From contig NZ_FOIB01000002.1 in the NCBI RefSeq assembly GCF_900111765.1, forward strand, positions 1,116,001-1,180,000: DNA of 64,000 nucleotides, given 5' to 3'. A program made the position numbers and the translations under genes. The notes under the pieces are model-generated. The model searched no databases. It was given only the letters and a program-made list of their open reading frames with translations, and had not been told where the DNA came from. The DNA comes from Myxococcus fulvus. GTDB lineage: Bacteria > Myxococcota > Myxococcia > Myxococcales > Myxococcaceae. This document shows positions 30,887-40,400 of this stretch, in pieces (within the stretch, counting starts at the first letter, position 1; every line of letters starts with the position of its first letter).

Positions 30887-33369
30887 GTGCTTCCTCGACG
30901 GAGGTGACGGAACCGGGAGGACCCTCCGGCTCCGTGGACGCGGCGGTGGTGGAGCTGATGGTGGACGCGGTGCGAGCGCTCGGCACGCGCGACGGCGGCC
31001 AGCTCACGCGCCTCTTGGAGGTGGTGCGCCAGGCCTGCCACGCGGACGTGGCCGTCAGCCTGCGCCGCATCGACCCCCTCACCGTCTTCGAGCTGGCCGG
31101 CACGCCCGCGCAGCGCCCCCGGCTGGCGCACCTGGGCGAGGCGCTCTTCCGAGGCCCCCTGGCGGAGGACTCGACGTGGCGTTTCCACGAACCCCGCCCC
31201 CAGGAGAGCGGCGTCCCCGAGTCGCTGCGCGGCGCCATGGCCGTGCTGCCGTGGCACTCCGTCGATGACCGCAAGGGCGGCCTGGTGCTGGTGCGCCAGG
31301 GCCCCACGGGCTTCTCCGCCTCCGAGCGCGCCGGCCTCCAGGCCGTGACGGGCCTGCTGCTCACCTGCGCGCGTGAGAGTGATTTGGAGAGCGCCACGGA
31401 GACCCTGCGCGCGCGCGTGGACGCCATCACCGACGCGGTGCCCTGCGCGCTGGTGTTCCTGGAGCACAACCGCGTCGAGACGTGGGTGAACAAGCCCGGC
31501 GCCGCCCTGCTCGGGCTGCCCGAGGGCCAGGTGCCGGCCCACCAGATGTCGCGCGCCATGGCCTCGCTGCGCGAGCGCGCGACCAACCGCGCGCAAATCG
31601 AGGAGCGGATGGCGCGGCTTTTCGACGGCAGTCAGCCGGAGCTGCGCGACATGCTCTGGCGCTTCGAGTCGCCGCACCAGACGCTGTCCGTCTCCTGCGT
31701 GCCCGCGCGTCGGGGCTCCGCGCGCGGCCGGCTGTGGGCGCTGCTGGACGTCACCGAGGCCCAGGACGCGCTCTCCAGCATGGGGGAGAAGAACCTGGCG
31801 CTGGACGCGGCGCGCGCGGAGGCGGACGCCGCCAACACCGCCAAGTCCAGCTTCCTGGCCAACATGAGCCACGAGATTCGCACGCCCATGAACGGCGTGC
31901 TGGGCATGGCGCAGCTCTTGCGCGAGACGTCGCTCACCGAGGAGCAGCGCGAGAGCGTGGACGTCATCCACACGAGCGGCGAGGCGCTCCTGCGGCTCAT
32001 CAATGATCTGCTCGACTTCTCCAAGATCGAAGCGGGCGCGTTCGAGCTGGACGGCCAGTCCTTCTCGCTGCGCCAGAGCCTCAAGGAGTGCCTGGGCCTG
32101 CTGGGTCCGCAGGCGGCCTCGCGCGGCCTGTACCTGAAGCACACGGTGGACGCGGACGTGCGCGACGCGCTGTGGGGCGACAAGACGCGGCTGCGGCAGG
32201 TGCTGGTCAACCTGGTGGGCAACGCGCTCAAGTTCACCCACGAGGGCGGCGTCACCGTGCACGTGTCGCGCGGAGAGATGAAGCCGGGGCTCGAGCCCGA
32301 CAGCTGGCCCTTGCGCTTCGACATCCAGGACACCGGCATCGGCATCCCCGCGGAGCGGATGAACCGGCTGTTCCGCTCGTTCAGCCAGGTGGACGCGTCC
32401 ACCAGCCGCCACTATGGCGGCACCGGCCTGGGGCTCGCCATCAGCCTGCGGCTGGCGGAGCTGATGGGCGGCACCATCCGCGTGCACAGCACCGTGGGAC
32501 TGGGCTCCACCTTCAGCGTGGACATCGTCCTGCGCGAGGGCGAGGAGGTGGCCACCCGCTCCTCCGCGGAGCTGGACGCCACGCTGGGACAGCGGCTGCC
32601 CTTGCGCATCCTCCTGGTGGAGGACAACCCCATCAACCAGAAGGTCGGCCTGCGCCTGTTCAAGAAGCTCGGCTACGACGCGGACGTGGCGGGCAACGGC
32701 GTGGAGTCGCTGGGCGCCCTGGAGCGCGAGCGCTACGACGTCGTCTTCATGGACGTGCACATGCCGCAGATGGACGGTCTGGAGGCCACGCGCCGCATCC
32801 GCGCGGACTCCCCGAGGTACGGCAGCCCCCGCATCATCGCGATGACCGCGAGCGTCATCCAGGGCGACAAGGACCTGTGTCTCCAGGCGGGGATGAACGA
32901 CTTCGTGACGAAGCCGGTGGACGCCACGCTGCTGATGGCGGCGCTGGAGAGCGCGGCCCAATTGCCCGACCTCCCGCTGGCGCCACCGCCCGAGGCGCCC
33001 GGGTTCGATGCCTCCGCGCTGGAGAAGCTGGAGCTGCTCACCGGCCCGGACCGGGGCGAGCTGGCCACGCTGGTGCGCGACTTCCTGCGCAACGCCGACA
33101 AGCACCTGGCCTCGTTCCACCAGGCCCTGGAGACCTCCGATGCGGCGGCGCTCACCCGCCACGCGCACAGCCTGCGCTCCAGCGCGGCCCTGTTCGGCGC
33201 GGCCCGGCTGTCGCGCCGGTGCGAGGAGCTGGAGATGCGCGCGCCGCACGAGCCGCTGGAGCAGCTCCGGGAGCGGGTGGACCTGGCGCGGCGGGACTTC
33301 GACGAGGCCCGTCAGGCGTTGGAGTCCGCCGTGCCGGAGGTCCTCTCGGGACCGCCGTCCAGCGCCTGA
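30883..33369 (+). CDS. Hybrid histidine kinase (GAF-PAS-HisKA-HATPase-REC-Hpt)
   Basis: An 828-residue soluble kinase, GTG start overlapping the RsbQ-like stop (GTGA). Domain order: GAF-like region (about 40-165), PAS-like region (about 180-290, from [16 protein letters not shown]), short coiled segment, HisKA with phospho-acceptor His330 ([15 protein letters not shown]), and an ATPase domain with [21 protein letters not shown] and [10 protein letters not shown]. Next comes a receiver with Asp624 ([13 protein letters not shown]) and Lys in DFVTKPVD, then a C-terminal Hpt with His762 ([10 protein letters not shown]). There is no membrane segment. It would autophosphorylate and pass phosphate His-Asp-His to an unlinked response regulator. 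The PAS domain is the expected docking site for the RsbQ-like partner. Its 3' end overlaps the convergent gene by 58 bases. Confidence 0.92.
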   Translation: MSASSTEVTEPGGPSGSVDAAVVELMVDAVRALGTRDGGQLTRLLEVVRQACHADVAVSLRRIDPLTVFELAGTPAQRPRLAHLGEALFRGPLAEDSTWRFHEPRPQESGVPESLRGAMAVLPWHSVDDRKGGLVLVRQGPTGFSASERAGLQAVTGLLLTCARESDLESATETLRARVDAITDAVPCALVFLEHNRVETWVNKPGAALLGLPEGQVPAHQMSRAMASLRERATNRAQIEERMARLFDGSQPELRDMLWRFESPHQTLSVSCVPARRGSARGRLWALLDVTEAQDALSSMGEKNLALDAARAEADAANTAKSSFLANMSHEIRTPMNGVLGMAQLLRETSLTEEQRESVDVIHTSGEALLRLINDLLDFSKIEAGAFELDGQSFSLRQSLKECLGLLGPQAASRGLYLKHTVDADVRDALWGDKTRLRQVLVNLVGNALKFTHEGGVTVHVSRGEMKPGLEPDSWPLRFDIQDTGIGIPAERMNRLFRSFSQVDASTSRHYGGTGLGLAISLRLAELMGGTIRVHSTVGLGSTFSVDIVLREGEEVATRSSAELDATLGQRLPLRILLVEDNPINQKVGLRLFKKLGYDADVAGNGVESLGALERERYDVVFMDVHMPQMDGLEATRRIRADSPRYGSPRIIAMTASVIQGDKDLCLQAGMNDFVTKPVDATLLMAALESAAQLPDLPLAPPPEAPGFDASALEKLELLTGPDRGELATLVRDFLRNADKHLASFHQALETSDAAALTRHAHSLRSSAALFGAARLSRRCEELEMRAPHEPLEQLRERVDLARRDFDEARQALESAVPEVLSGPPSSA

Positions 33370-35084
33370 CGCGGCGCCTCTTCGGACAGGGCCAGCTCGT
33401 CCAGCCGCGCGTCCGGCGTCTCGACGATGCGCCCCAAGAGGTGACGGTAGGCCCGGGCCAGCCGCTCCACCTCCGCGGGCTGGAACACGGCGGAGGCGTA
33501 CTCGAAGGCGCCGCGCAGCCCCGTCAGGTCCTCGCGCAGCAGCAGCGTCAGCGCGTGACGGGCGAGCCCCGGCACGGACGCGTCGGGCGTGTCCGACAGC
33601 AGCGTGCAGGACATGCCGGGAATGGACAGGTCGACGCCCGTCGCGCTCTCGAACACGCACGCGGCCTGCAGCCCGTGCGGGAGGCTCGCGGCCACCTCGT
33701 CGAAGGGCAGCTCCTGGTGCCCCAGGTCCTCCGTGGTGCGCAGGCGGTGGCGCCGGAGCAGCTCTCGGAAGGACGGGTTGCCCGTCAGGTCGCAGCGCAG
33801 CGCCACGGTGTTGGAGAGCAGACCCACCACGTCGCGCAGCTCGCGGCGTCCCCGGTTGGCCACCACCGTGCCCACGAGCACATCCTCCTGGCCGGATACC
33901 TGACGCAAGAGCGCGGCGAACACCGCGGACAGCGCCGTGAACAACGTGGCGCCCTCCGTGCTCGCCAGGGACTTCCAGGCGGCCGTCAGCGCCACGGGCA
34001 CCTCGAGGCGCACCAGTCCTCCCGCGTCCTCCTCGCCGGCACGTCGCGACGTCAGCGAGAGCGGCGGGGCGCCCTCCAATCGCGCGCGCCAGTACTCGCG
34101 CTGCTGTCGGGCCGCGTCACTCGTCGACCAGCGATGTTGCCAGCGCGCCACGTCCGCGGGCTGACGCGCGGGAGGCGCCAGCGGCGAGGGCACCCCGGCC
34201 TGGAAGACGCGGTACAGCGAGGCCAGCTCCCGGCCGAAGACCCCGAGCGACGGGCCGTCCGTGATGAGCTGATGCTGCGTCACCAGCAGGACATGGGTCT
34301 GCTCCGCCAGGATGACCAGCGCGGCGCGCATCAGCGGACCCGCGGCCACGTCGAAGGGCGCGCGAGCCTGGGCGTCGTTCATCGCGCGGAACGAGGAGGA
34401 GCCCAGCGCCACCTCCGGCGCGTCCCCGCCTCCACCCCGCAGGTCGACGACCGGCAGCTCCAGTCGCGACGCGGGCGAGACGACCTGGGTCAAGGCTCCG
34501 TCCCTCTCGTGGAACGTCGTGCGGAGGGACTCGTGTCGACGCACCAGCTCCTGGAAGCCGAGCCGCAGCGAGTCGACATCCAGCGGCCCGTCGAACCGCA
34601 GCCCGAAGTGGACGTGGAAGCGCGGGCTGTCGGGCACAGGACGCATCAGTCGCCACAGCCGCCGCTGTCCCGCGGACGCGGGCGCGGTGTCCGACGCCAG
34701 ACCCCTCGCCGTGTCGTTCGCCTCACTCACGGGCGACAGGGTGAACAGCGTGTCCGGCGAGGCCAGGGCGCGCGCCAGCGACTCGATGGTGCGCTGCTCC
34801 CAGAGGAACGACAGCGTGAGGGGCAGCCCCAGCCATTGCTCCAGGTCGTGCGTGAGCCGCATCGCCCCCATCGAGTCGAGCCCCTGCTCCACCAGGGGAC
34901 GCCGGGTGTCGATGGAGGCGGTGGGCATCTGCCAGTGCAGGGCGAGCCACTCCACCACCCAGCCCTCGATGGTCACATTGTGAGCAGGCAGCCGCGACTC
35001 GGACAGCCCCGGCCGGGACGGGCGCGCCCAGGACACCTCTCGGTCATCGGCTCGGAGCTTCACCACATCCTTCTCGTCGCGCAC
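33312..35084 (-). CDS. Stand-alone carrier (PCP) - condensation-domain protein with altered catalytic motif
   Basis: A 590-residue NRPS-type protein with only two domains. Residues about 35-105 form a carrier domain with the phosphopantetheine Ser71 in [10 protein letters not shown]. Residues about 135-560 form a condensation domain: [18 protein letters not shown], then the core where HHxxxDG is expected, [11 protein letters not shown] and LPFDEVAA. The core reads HQLITDG (271-277), so the second, catalytic His is Gln272. That is one base away from His. There is no adenylation or thioesterase domain, and no other NRPS gene nearby. It may be a non-condensing binding protein, a degraded relic or an esterifying variant. 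The start is uncertain: GTG at 35084 with a weak ribosome site. Confidence 0.82.
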   Translation of the reverse strand: MRDEKDVVKLRADDREVSWARPSRPGLSESRLPAHNVTIEGWVVEWLALHWQMPTASIDTRRPLVEQGLDSMGAMRLTHDLEQWLGLPLTLSFLWEQRTIESLARALASPDTLFTLSPVSEANDTARGLASDTAPASAGQRRLWRLMRPVPDSPRFHVHFGLRFDGPLDVDSLRLGFQELVRRHESLRTTFHERDGALTQVVSPASRLELPVVDLRGGGGDAPEVALGSSSFRAMNDAQARAPFDVAAGPLMRAALVILAEQTHVLLVTQHQLITDGPSLGVFGRELASLYRVFQAGVPSPLAPPARQPADVARWQHRWSTSDAARQQREYWRARLEGAPPLSLTSRRAGEEDAGGLVRLEVPVALTAAWKSLASTEGATLFTALSAVFAALLRQVSGQEDVLVGTVVANRGRRELRDVVGLLSNTVALRCDLTGNPSFRELLRRHRLRTTEDLGHQELPFDEVAASLPHGLQAACVFESATGVDLSIPGMSCTLLSDTPDASVPGLARHALTLLLREDLTGLRGAFEYASAVFQPAEVERLARAYRHLLGRIVETPDARLDELALSEEAPRQALDGGPERTSGTADSNA

Positions 35085-35222
35085 GCACGGCCACCAGGGT
35101 TGAGGTGGATGCGTGGATGAGCGACGTCAAGGAGCGCTCCCAAGAGTCTGACCTCCGGTCGTGCAAGAGCAGACGCGGCGCACCGCGAGGCGCGCCCCCA
35201 GGGCAGGGTTGCTGTCGCCTGG

Positions 35223-35855
35223 TCACCGCGCGCGCGAGGGTTTACGAGCACGCACTCCGGCCAGGAGCAGCTCCAGGCCGAACATGAAGCGCGCGTCGAA
35301 GTCGGGGTCCACCAGGGCCTCCACCGCCCGGGCCACGTGGGGGAATCGCGGAGAGGCCAGGGCCCGCATCTGCTCGGCCACCGGGGGCACCTGGGCGTCG
35401 CGCGTGCCCAACGACTGCTCCTCGATGGTGAACCCGAGGACGTAGTCGAGCAGGGTGAAGGTGGTCCACCCCGCCTCCTTGGAGGACAGCCCCGCCTGCG
35501 TCAGCGCCTCCATCAGCCACTCGCTGACGCGGAAGGTGTTCTCCGACGCGACGACGGTGCCCGCGAACACCCGGGCCGCGTCCCGGTGGCTCAGGAACGC
35601 GCGCCGCAACTCCCCCGCGACGGCCTTCACCACCGCCTCCCAGCTCTTCCCCGTCGGGCGCTCCACCGCCACGTCCGACAGCAGCGCGTCCGCCATCGTC
35701 TCCAGCAGCGACTGCTTGCTGGGGAAATGCCAATAGAGCGACGGCGCCTGGATGGAGAGCGCCTGCGCCAACGAGCGCATCGTCATCCCCTCCACGCCCA
35801 CCTCATCCACCAGCGCCCACGCCGCCTGGACCACCTGCTCCTTCTGGATACGCAT
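35223..35855 (-). CDS. TetR-family regulator of the divergent FAD monooxygenase
   Basis: A 210-residue protein with an N-terminal TetR domain (EQVVQAAWALVDEVGVEGMT, then RSLAQALSIQAPSLYWHFPSKQSLL). The C-terminal part resembles the TetR_C_1 type of the tetracycline repressor: ARVFAGTVVASENTF, LMEALTQAGLSSKEAGWTTFTLLDYVLGFTIEEQSL, DFDARFMFGLELLLAG. This group usually senses drug-like or polyketide compounds. It is divergent from the FAD monooxygenase, with twin operators 31-67 bases before its start. It therefore most likely represses both genes until the substrate is present. Confidence 0.9.
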   Translation of the reverse strand: MRIQKEQVVQAAWALVDEVGVEGMTMRSLAQALSIQAPSLYWHFPSKQSLLETMADALLSDVAVERPTGKSWEAVVKAVAGELRRAFLSHRDAARVFAGTVVASENTFRVSEWLMEALTQAGLSSKEAGWTTFTLLDYVLGFTIEEQSLGTRDAQVPPVAEQMRALASPRFPHVARAVEALVDPDFDARFMFGLELLLAGVRARKPSRAR

Positions 35856-35874
35856 GCGCTCGTGGCACCTCGGG

Positions 35875-35922
35875 TTGACGGGGCAATCTAACGCCGTTAG
35901 ATGAAAACTAACAACGTTAGAT
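35875..35922. promoter_or_regulatory. Twin TetR operators and -35 element, TetR/FAD monooxygenase
   Basis: Site 1 (35886-35902) is ATCTAACG-C-CGTTAGAT, a perfect repeat. Site 2 (35906-35922) matches it at 14 of 17 positions around a core of CTAAC-AA-CGTTAG. The start-to-start distance is exactly 20 bases, so two repressor dimers would lie on about the same face of the DNA. A plus-strand -35 (TTGACG, 35875-35880) sits just upstream, with a weak TAGATG -10 (35898-35903) inside site 1. Confidence 0.85.
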
Positions 35923-35942
35923 TCATCATGAGGAGGCGGGTC

Positions 35943-37412
35943 ATGGAGCTGGACGTCGAGGTGGCCATCGTCGGAGGCGGCCCCACCGGGCTGATGCTGG
36001 CGGCCGAGCTGGCGCTCGCGGGCGTGAAGGTGTGCGTCCTGGAGCGCAGGGAGGCGCCGGTGCGGGAGTCACGCGCCCTGACGATGCATCCGCGCTCCCT
36101 GGAGGTGCTGGCGCTGCGCGGCCTGGAGGCGCCCTTCCTGGAGCGCGGGCGGCCCTTGCCCACCGGGCACTTCGGCCTGCTGGACACGCGGCTCGACTTC
36201 TCCGGACTCGACACGACGTTCCGCTACACGCTGTTCCTGCCCCAGGCCCTCACCGAGGCCCTGTTGGCGGAGCACGCGCGCGGGCTCGGCGTGGACATCC
36301 GCCGGGGTCACCTCGTGGAGTCCTTGCACCAGGACGAGGAGGGCGTGGTGCTCGCGGGGAGCGCCCAGGGGACGGCGTTCCACTGCCGCGCCCGCTACGC
36401 CGTGGGGGCGGACGGCGCGCGCAGCGTCGTGCGACAGCTCGCGGGCATCGGCTTTCCGGGGACGGAGGCCACGCGCACGTCGATGCTGGGCGACGTCACG
36501 TTGGAGCACCCGCCCTCCACGCCGTTCCTCGCGCTCACCAACACGCGCGGCAACGCCGTCATCGTGCCTTTGGGACAGGGCCAGTACCGCGCCATCGTCA
36601 CCGACGCCCGGCGCGAGCACACCTCGCCGCGCGAGCCGCTGTCCCTGGAGGAGCTGCGTGAGAGCCTCACGCGCGTGGCCGGCTCCGACTTCGGCATGAA
36701 GGAGCCCCGGTGGCTGTCGCGCTTCGGCGACGAGACGCGGCTGGCGGAGCACTACCGGCGAGGACGCGTGCTGCTCGCCGGAGACGCGGCGCACATGCAC
36801 TACCCGGCCGGTGGACAGGGGCTCAACGTGGGCCTGCAGGACGCAATGAACCTGGGCTGGAAGCTCGCCGCCGTGCTGCGTGAGGACGCGCCGCCCGCGC
36901 TGCTGGACAGCTACCACCAGGAGCGCCACCCGGTGGGCCAGTCGCTCCTGAACAACACGCAGGCCCAGTCCGCGCTCATGGGCTTCACCCCGGAGGTCCT
37001 CGCGCTGCGCGAGCTGATGAACGGCCTGTTGCGCCTGCCCGCCATCAACCAACGGCTGGCCGAACAGCTCGGCGGACTGGATGTCGCCTTCCCCGACGCG
37101 CCCATCCCCGCGCCCGCCTCGAACACCTTGCCGGGCTGGACGGGACGCCGGCTCCCGGACTGGACGCTGCGGCTCGCGGGCGGTGGCCAGCGCTCGCTCT
37201 ACTCCGGCCTCCATGACGGCCACTGGCTGTGGCTGCACGCGAAACCCGCCGCCGCGCCGCCCTCGGACTGGGAGCCCGCTCCCGGCTGGCGTCCCCGCGT
37301 CAATGCCCTGGCGCTGGAGACTTCCACCGACACTGGCGCGCTGCGGGGCGTGGACGGACTGCTCGTGCGTCCGGATGGGCATGTGGCCTGGGCGTGGACG
37401 GCCTCCGCGTGA
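35943..37412 (+). CDS. FAD-dependent aromatic monooxygenase (PheA/TetX-like)
   Basis: A 489-residue flavoprotein hydroxylase. The start at 35943 is chosen because AGGAGG lies 6 bases before it; starts at 35901 or 35928 would include the operator and the ribosome site. The FAD fingerprints are VAIVGGGPTGLMLAAELALAG, VGADGARSVVRQLAG and LLAGDAAHMHYPAGGQGLNVG, with the DG and GD motifs of class A monooxygenases. The C-terminal part is somewhat shorter than in polyketide hydroxylases and ends like the rifampicin/tetracenomycin group. It uses NAD(P)H and oxygen to hydroxylate an aromatic substrate. With the drug-type TetR next to it, a detoxification role against an antibiotic or phenolic compound is likely. 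It could also belong to biosynthesis. Confidence 0.9.
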   Translation: MELDVEVAIVGGGPTGLMLAAELALAGVKVCVLERREAPVRESRALTMHPRSLEVLALRGLEAPFLERGRPLPTGHFGLLDTRLDFSGLDTTFRYTLFLPQALTEALLAEHARGLGVDIRRGHLVESLHQDEEGVVLAGSAQGTAFHCRARYAVGADGARSVVRQLAGIGFPGTEATRTSMLGDVTLEHPPSTPFLALTNTRGNAVIVPLGQGQYRAIVTDARREHTSPREPLSLEELRESLTRVAGSDFGMKEPRWLSRFGDETRLAEHYRRGRVLLAGDAAHMHYPAGGQGLNVGLQDAMNLGWKLAAVLREDAPPALLDSYHQERHPVGQSLLNNTQAQSALMGFTPEVLALRELMNGLLRLPAINQRLAEQLGGLDVAFPDAPIPAPASNTLPGWTGRRLPDWTLRLAGGGQRSLYSGLHDGHWLWLHAKPAAAPPSDWEPAPGWRPRVNALALETSTDTGALRGVDGLLVRPDGHVAWAWTASA

Positions 37413-37485
37413 AAGCGGATGTTTGGTGTTTCACCTTTCAGTGGGACACCACGCATACCGAGACGCGTCATACGACTCTGCTAGG

Positions 37486-39045
37486 GTGCCGGCCTTCAGA
37501 GGTTCTCCCCTGCGGACACGCTTCACGACAGGTTTCTTCCGGGCTTGGGGTACGGCCGCCCTGCTCTTCCTGCTTCCCTGGGTCGTCTACGGAAGCACCG
37601 TCTCGCTGCGCTACGGCCTGCGGGACGACTACGCGATTCTGCGCGAGGCGCGCGAGGAGCCCGGGAAGATTCTGCGCGTCTGCGGCGCCATGGGCCGTCC
37701 GCTGTATGGCTGGATGCTGGAGCGCACCACGCGCGCGGCCGAGGACCTGGACGGGCTGCGCGGCCTGCGGGCCCTGGCGGTGCTCGGCCTGGGATTGCTC
37801 GCCGTGGTGCTCTACCTGCTCTTGCGCGCCGAGGGCTGGAAGCAGGTCCCCGCCGCGCTGCTGGCCGCATTCATCCCGCTGATTCCGTCCGCGCAGGTCG
37901 TCGCCAACTGGAGCATCTGCTGGCCGCAGGCCGTGGCCCTGCTCGCGAGCGCCGGAGCCTTCGCGCTGACGAGACAGGCCATCGGGACCGACGGCGCGTG
38001 GCGCGGCGGAGCCCGGGGACGGCTGCTCCTGGTGGGAGGCGCGCTGGCGCTGGCGGCGTCGACGCTCATCTATCAGGCCAGCGGTCCGTTCTACGCGGTG
38101 CTGCTCGCGGCGGTGCTGGTGACACGGCGACACGAGGACCTGCGCGCTCCGGCACGCTGGCTCTTCCGCCACGTGTCCGTGCTGGGCGTGGGGCTGGGGC
38201 TGGCGTACGTCGTCACGCGCGTGAGCTTCGCGGTGGGGATGTTCACCCCCTCGCCGCGCATGGCGCTGGAGCGGCACCTGCTGGACAAGGCGGCGTGGTT
38301 CGTCACCCAGGTGCTGCCCAAGGCCCTGGCGCTGACGGCCATCGACGACACGGACGCCGCGCCCGCGTGGGGCTACTGGCCCATGGTGGGGGTGACGCTG
38401 GGCGTGCTCCTGCTGACGCTCGTCGTCGAGGGGCGGCGCACGGGGCGCGCTGGTGTCGCCACGTGGCTGCTCGCGCTGGTGGGGCTGACCGGCGTCGCGT
38501 ACTGCGCCAGCCTGCTCGCCGGTGAGCGCTGGCCCACCTACCGCACGCTCTTCGCGCTCGCGGGGGTGTGGAGCGTGTTCTTCTTCGCGGGCGTGGTGAA
38601 GCTGGGCGAGCACTGGCCCCGGCACGGACCGCGCGTGGCCGGCGCGGTGCTGGCGCTGCTCGTCGCGGTGAGCGGGCTGCTCGCGCATCAACAGTCGCTG
38701 GAGCTGTTCGCCTGGCCCCAGCTGCGGGAGCTGGAGCTGATGCGCCAGGGGGCCGCCGCGCTCATCCCCGAGCGCACGCCGCGCGTCTTCGTGCTCACCG
38801 CCCGACAGACGGACTCCTCCGCGCCCCAGCGCTACCTGGACGAGTTCGGCTCGGTGTCCGTCGACACGGAGTGGGTGGCCAAGGAGCTCTTCGCCTTTTC
38901 AGCCCGGGAGCGCTTCCCCGACGCGCGCGTCCGCTACCGCTTCGACGCGGGGCCGGTACTCCCCCAGGCGCGGGCCTACGACATCCTGGTCGACATGCGT
39001 CAGCTGCGGACCACCACGTCCCGGCCCATTCAGCTCGCCCGCTGA
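37486..39045 (+). CDS. Polytopic membrane protein, possible glycosyltransferase-like/GtrII type
   Basis: A protein of about 519 residues from a GTG at 37486 (GTG at 37441 is another in-frame choice; no good ribosome site for either). It has about ten hydrophobic segments, beginning GTAALLFLLPWVVYG, and a conserved early loop LRDDYAILREAREEPGKILR. The middle contains NWSICWPQAVALLASAGAFA and LIYQASGPFYAVLLAAVLV. A soluble C-terminal part (about 440-519) follows. The acidic first loop and the helix pattern recall polyprenyl-phosphate-sugar-dependent membrane glycosyltransferases of the GtrII type, but no diagnostic motif is clear. The gene follows the FAD monooxygenase on the same strand after 73 bases. 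I cannot assign a function. Confidence 0.6.
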   Translation: MPAFRGSPLRTRFTTGFFRAWGTAALLFLLPWVVYGSTVSLRYGLRDDYAILREAREEPGKILRVCGAMGRPLYGWMLERTTRAAEDLDGLRGLRALAVLGLGLLAVVLYLLLRAEGWKQVPAALLAAFIPLIPSAQVVANWSICWPQAVALLASAGAFALTRQAIGTDGAWRGGARGRLLLVGGALALAASTLIYQASGPFYAVLLAAVLVTRRHEDLRAPARWLFRHVSVLGVGLGLAYVVTRVSFAVGMFTPSPRMALERHLLDKAAWFVTQVLPKALALTAIDDTDAAPAWGYWPMVGVTLGVLLLTLVVEGRRTGRAGVATWLLALVGLTGVAYCASLLAGERWPTYRTLFALAGVWSVFFFAGVVKLGEHWPRHGPRVAGAVLALLVAVSGLLAHQQSLELFAWPQLRELELMRQGAAALIPERTPRVFVLTARQTDSSAPQRYLDEFGSVSVDTEWVAKELFAFSARERFPDARVRYRFDAGPVLPQARAYDILVDMRQLRTTTSRPIQLAR

Positions 39046-39091
39046 CGCTGTCACCCTCCGAGCCCACTTCCCCGTTGACGCGGGGGAGCCC

Positions 39092-39763
39092 ATGGAGGGA
39101 TGCCCCCGACTCGTGCCCTCCTACGAACAGCTTTTCGAGAACAACCGCCGCTGGTCCGCCGCCAAGACGAAGGACGACCCGCAGTACTTCGAACGACTGT
39201 CCGCGGAACAGAGCCCCGAGTACCTCTACATCGGCTGCTCCGACAGCCGGGTGCCCGCCAACGAAATCATGGGCGTGGAGCCCGGGGACGTCTTCGTCCA
39301 CCGCAACGTCGCGAACCTCATCAACAACGTCGACCTGAACGTGATGTCGGTCATCAACTACGCCGTGCGCCAGCTGTCGGTGAAGCGCATCATCGTCTGC
39401 GGCCACTACGGCTGCGGGGGCGTGCGGGCCGCCATGCAGCCCAAGGACCTGGGCATCCTCAACCCGTGGCTGCGCAACGTGCGCGACGTCTACCGCCTGC
39501 ACAAGGCGGAGCTGGACGCGCTCCAGGACGCCGAGGCGCGCTATGCACGGCTGGTGGAGCTCAACGTCACCGAGCAGTGCATCAGCGTCATCAAGACGGC
39601 CGCGGTGCAGCGCTCGTACGTGGAGAAGGGCTTCCCCACCGTGCACGGCTGGGTGTTCGACATGCGCACCGGCCTGCTGAGGGACCTGGAGCTGGACTTC
39701 CCCCAGCTGCTGCGCGGCGTGCAGGAGGTCTACAACCTCACCGACAAGGACTCGATTTTCTAG
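39092..39763 (+). CDS. can: Beta-carbonic anhydrase
   Basis: A 223-residue zinc enzyme that interconverts CO2 and bicarbonate in the cytosol. The zinc ligands and catalytic dyad are clear: Cys49, Asp51 and Arg53 in CSDSR, then His105 and Cys108 in GHYGCGGV. The sequence GDVFVHRNVANL and the C-terminal FDMRTGLLRDLELDF match the Can/CynT type. ATG at 39092 has GGGGGAG 4-5 bases upstream; a GTG at 39113 is an alternative that would give the usual length. A strong hairpin follows the stop and is shared with the convergent lipoprotein gene. Confidence 0.95.
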   Translation: MEGCPRLVPSYEQLFENNRRWSAAKTKDDPQYFERLSAEQSPEYLYIGCSDSRVPANEIMGVEPGDVFVHRNVANLINNVDLNVMSVINYAVRQLSVKRIIVCGHYGCGGVRAAMQPKDLGILNPWLRNVRDVYRLHKAELDALQDAEARYARLVELNVTEQCISVIKTAAVQRSYVEKGFPTVHGWVFDMRTGLLRDLELDFPQLLRGVQEVYNLTDKDSIF

Positions 39764-39773
39764 GGCCCTCAGG

Positions 39774-39800
39774 CTCCGCGCCGGGCGCACCGGCGCGGAG
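39774..39800. terminator. Hairpin between carbonic anhydrase and convergent lipoprotein
   Basis: A perfect 11-bp stem (39774-39784 with 39790-39800) and a 5-base loop lie 10 bases after the carbonic anhydrase stop and 22 bases from the stop of the minus-strand gene. Confidence 0.65.
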
Positions 39801-39821
39801 TGTCAGGCGAGGCCCGACGGA

Positions 39822-40283
39822 CTACTGGCTCTCCTCGGCCCCCGTGGGAGCCGGGTCGTCATCGAGGCTTCCGTCCGTGCCGTCCGCCTCGTCCACGCCG
39901 GAGCCGCCCGTGCCCTCGGTCGAGTCACGCGGCTCGGAGCCACCCGGCTCCTCCATGACGTCCCACTTCTCGCCGTCCGGCGTGGTCACCTGGGTGTCCG
40001 TGCCGGAGCCACCCGTGGCCTCGTTGTCGTAGATGGTCGGCGCCCCGCCCCTGTCCCGGCGCTCGTTGTCCACCACGTCCGCGGCCTCACCCGGGCTCTC
40101 GTTCGCGTCGCGCTCATCCTCGCGCGCCTGACGCTCCTGCTCGGCCGCGTCCACCGAGCCCGAGCCACCCGTGGCGCTCGGGACGCTGGAGCCCGAGGGG
40201 TTGTCCGCCCGCGTGCTCGCCGAGTGGCTGGAACAACCCCAGAACGTCAATGCGGCCACGGCCGCCATCAGTGGAAGCTTCAT
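39822..40283 (-). CDS. Acidic low-complexity lipoprotein with TGGSG repeats
   Basis: A 153-residue protein with a lipobox (FWGC, Cys17) and a clear AAGGAG ribosome site. The mature part looks disordered and strongly acidic. Four related segments recur: ATGGSGSVD, ATGGSGTDT, PGGSEPRDS and GTGGSGVDE, separated by charged stretches such as EQERQAREDERDANES. It ends DDDPAPTGAEESQ. No enzymatic domain is recognised. It could be a surface spacer, a calcium- or cation-binding coat protein, or an outer-membrane marker. It is 117 bases downstream of the permease gene on the same strand. Confidence 0.7.
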   Translation of the reverse strand: MKLPLMAAVAALTFWGCSSHSASTRADNPSGSSVPSATGGSGSVDAAEQERQAREDERDANESPGEAADVVDNERRDRGGAPTIYDNEATGGSGTDTQVTTPDGEKWDVMEEPGGSEPRDSTEGTGGSGVDEADGTDGSLDDDPAPTGAEESQ

Positions 40284-40400
40284 GGAAGTCTCCTTGGGAA
40301 AGGATGGTTCCTGAAAGCTGGAGACTGTTCCGGAGAGGACAACCCGGGACACAGGCCCGCGCCGGCCGGCCCGCCCCAAGGCAGGCGGCCGGACGGGCGC

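Noticed and set aside
37081..37485. 5' extension of the polytopic membrane protein into the FAD monooxygenase
   Set aside because: This part is an out-of-frame shadow of the monooxygenase. The membrane protein begins at a GTG near 37486.
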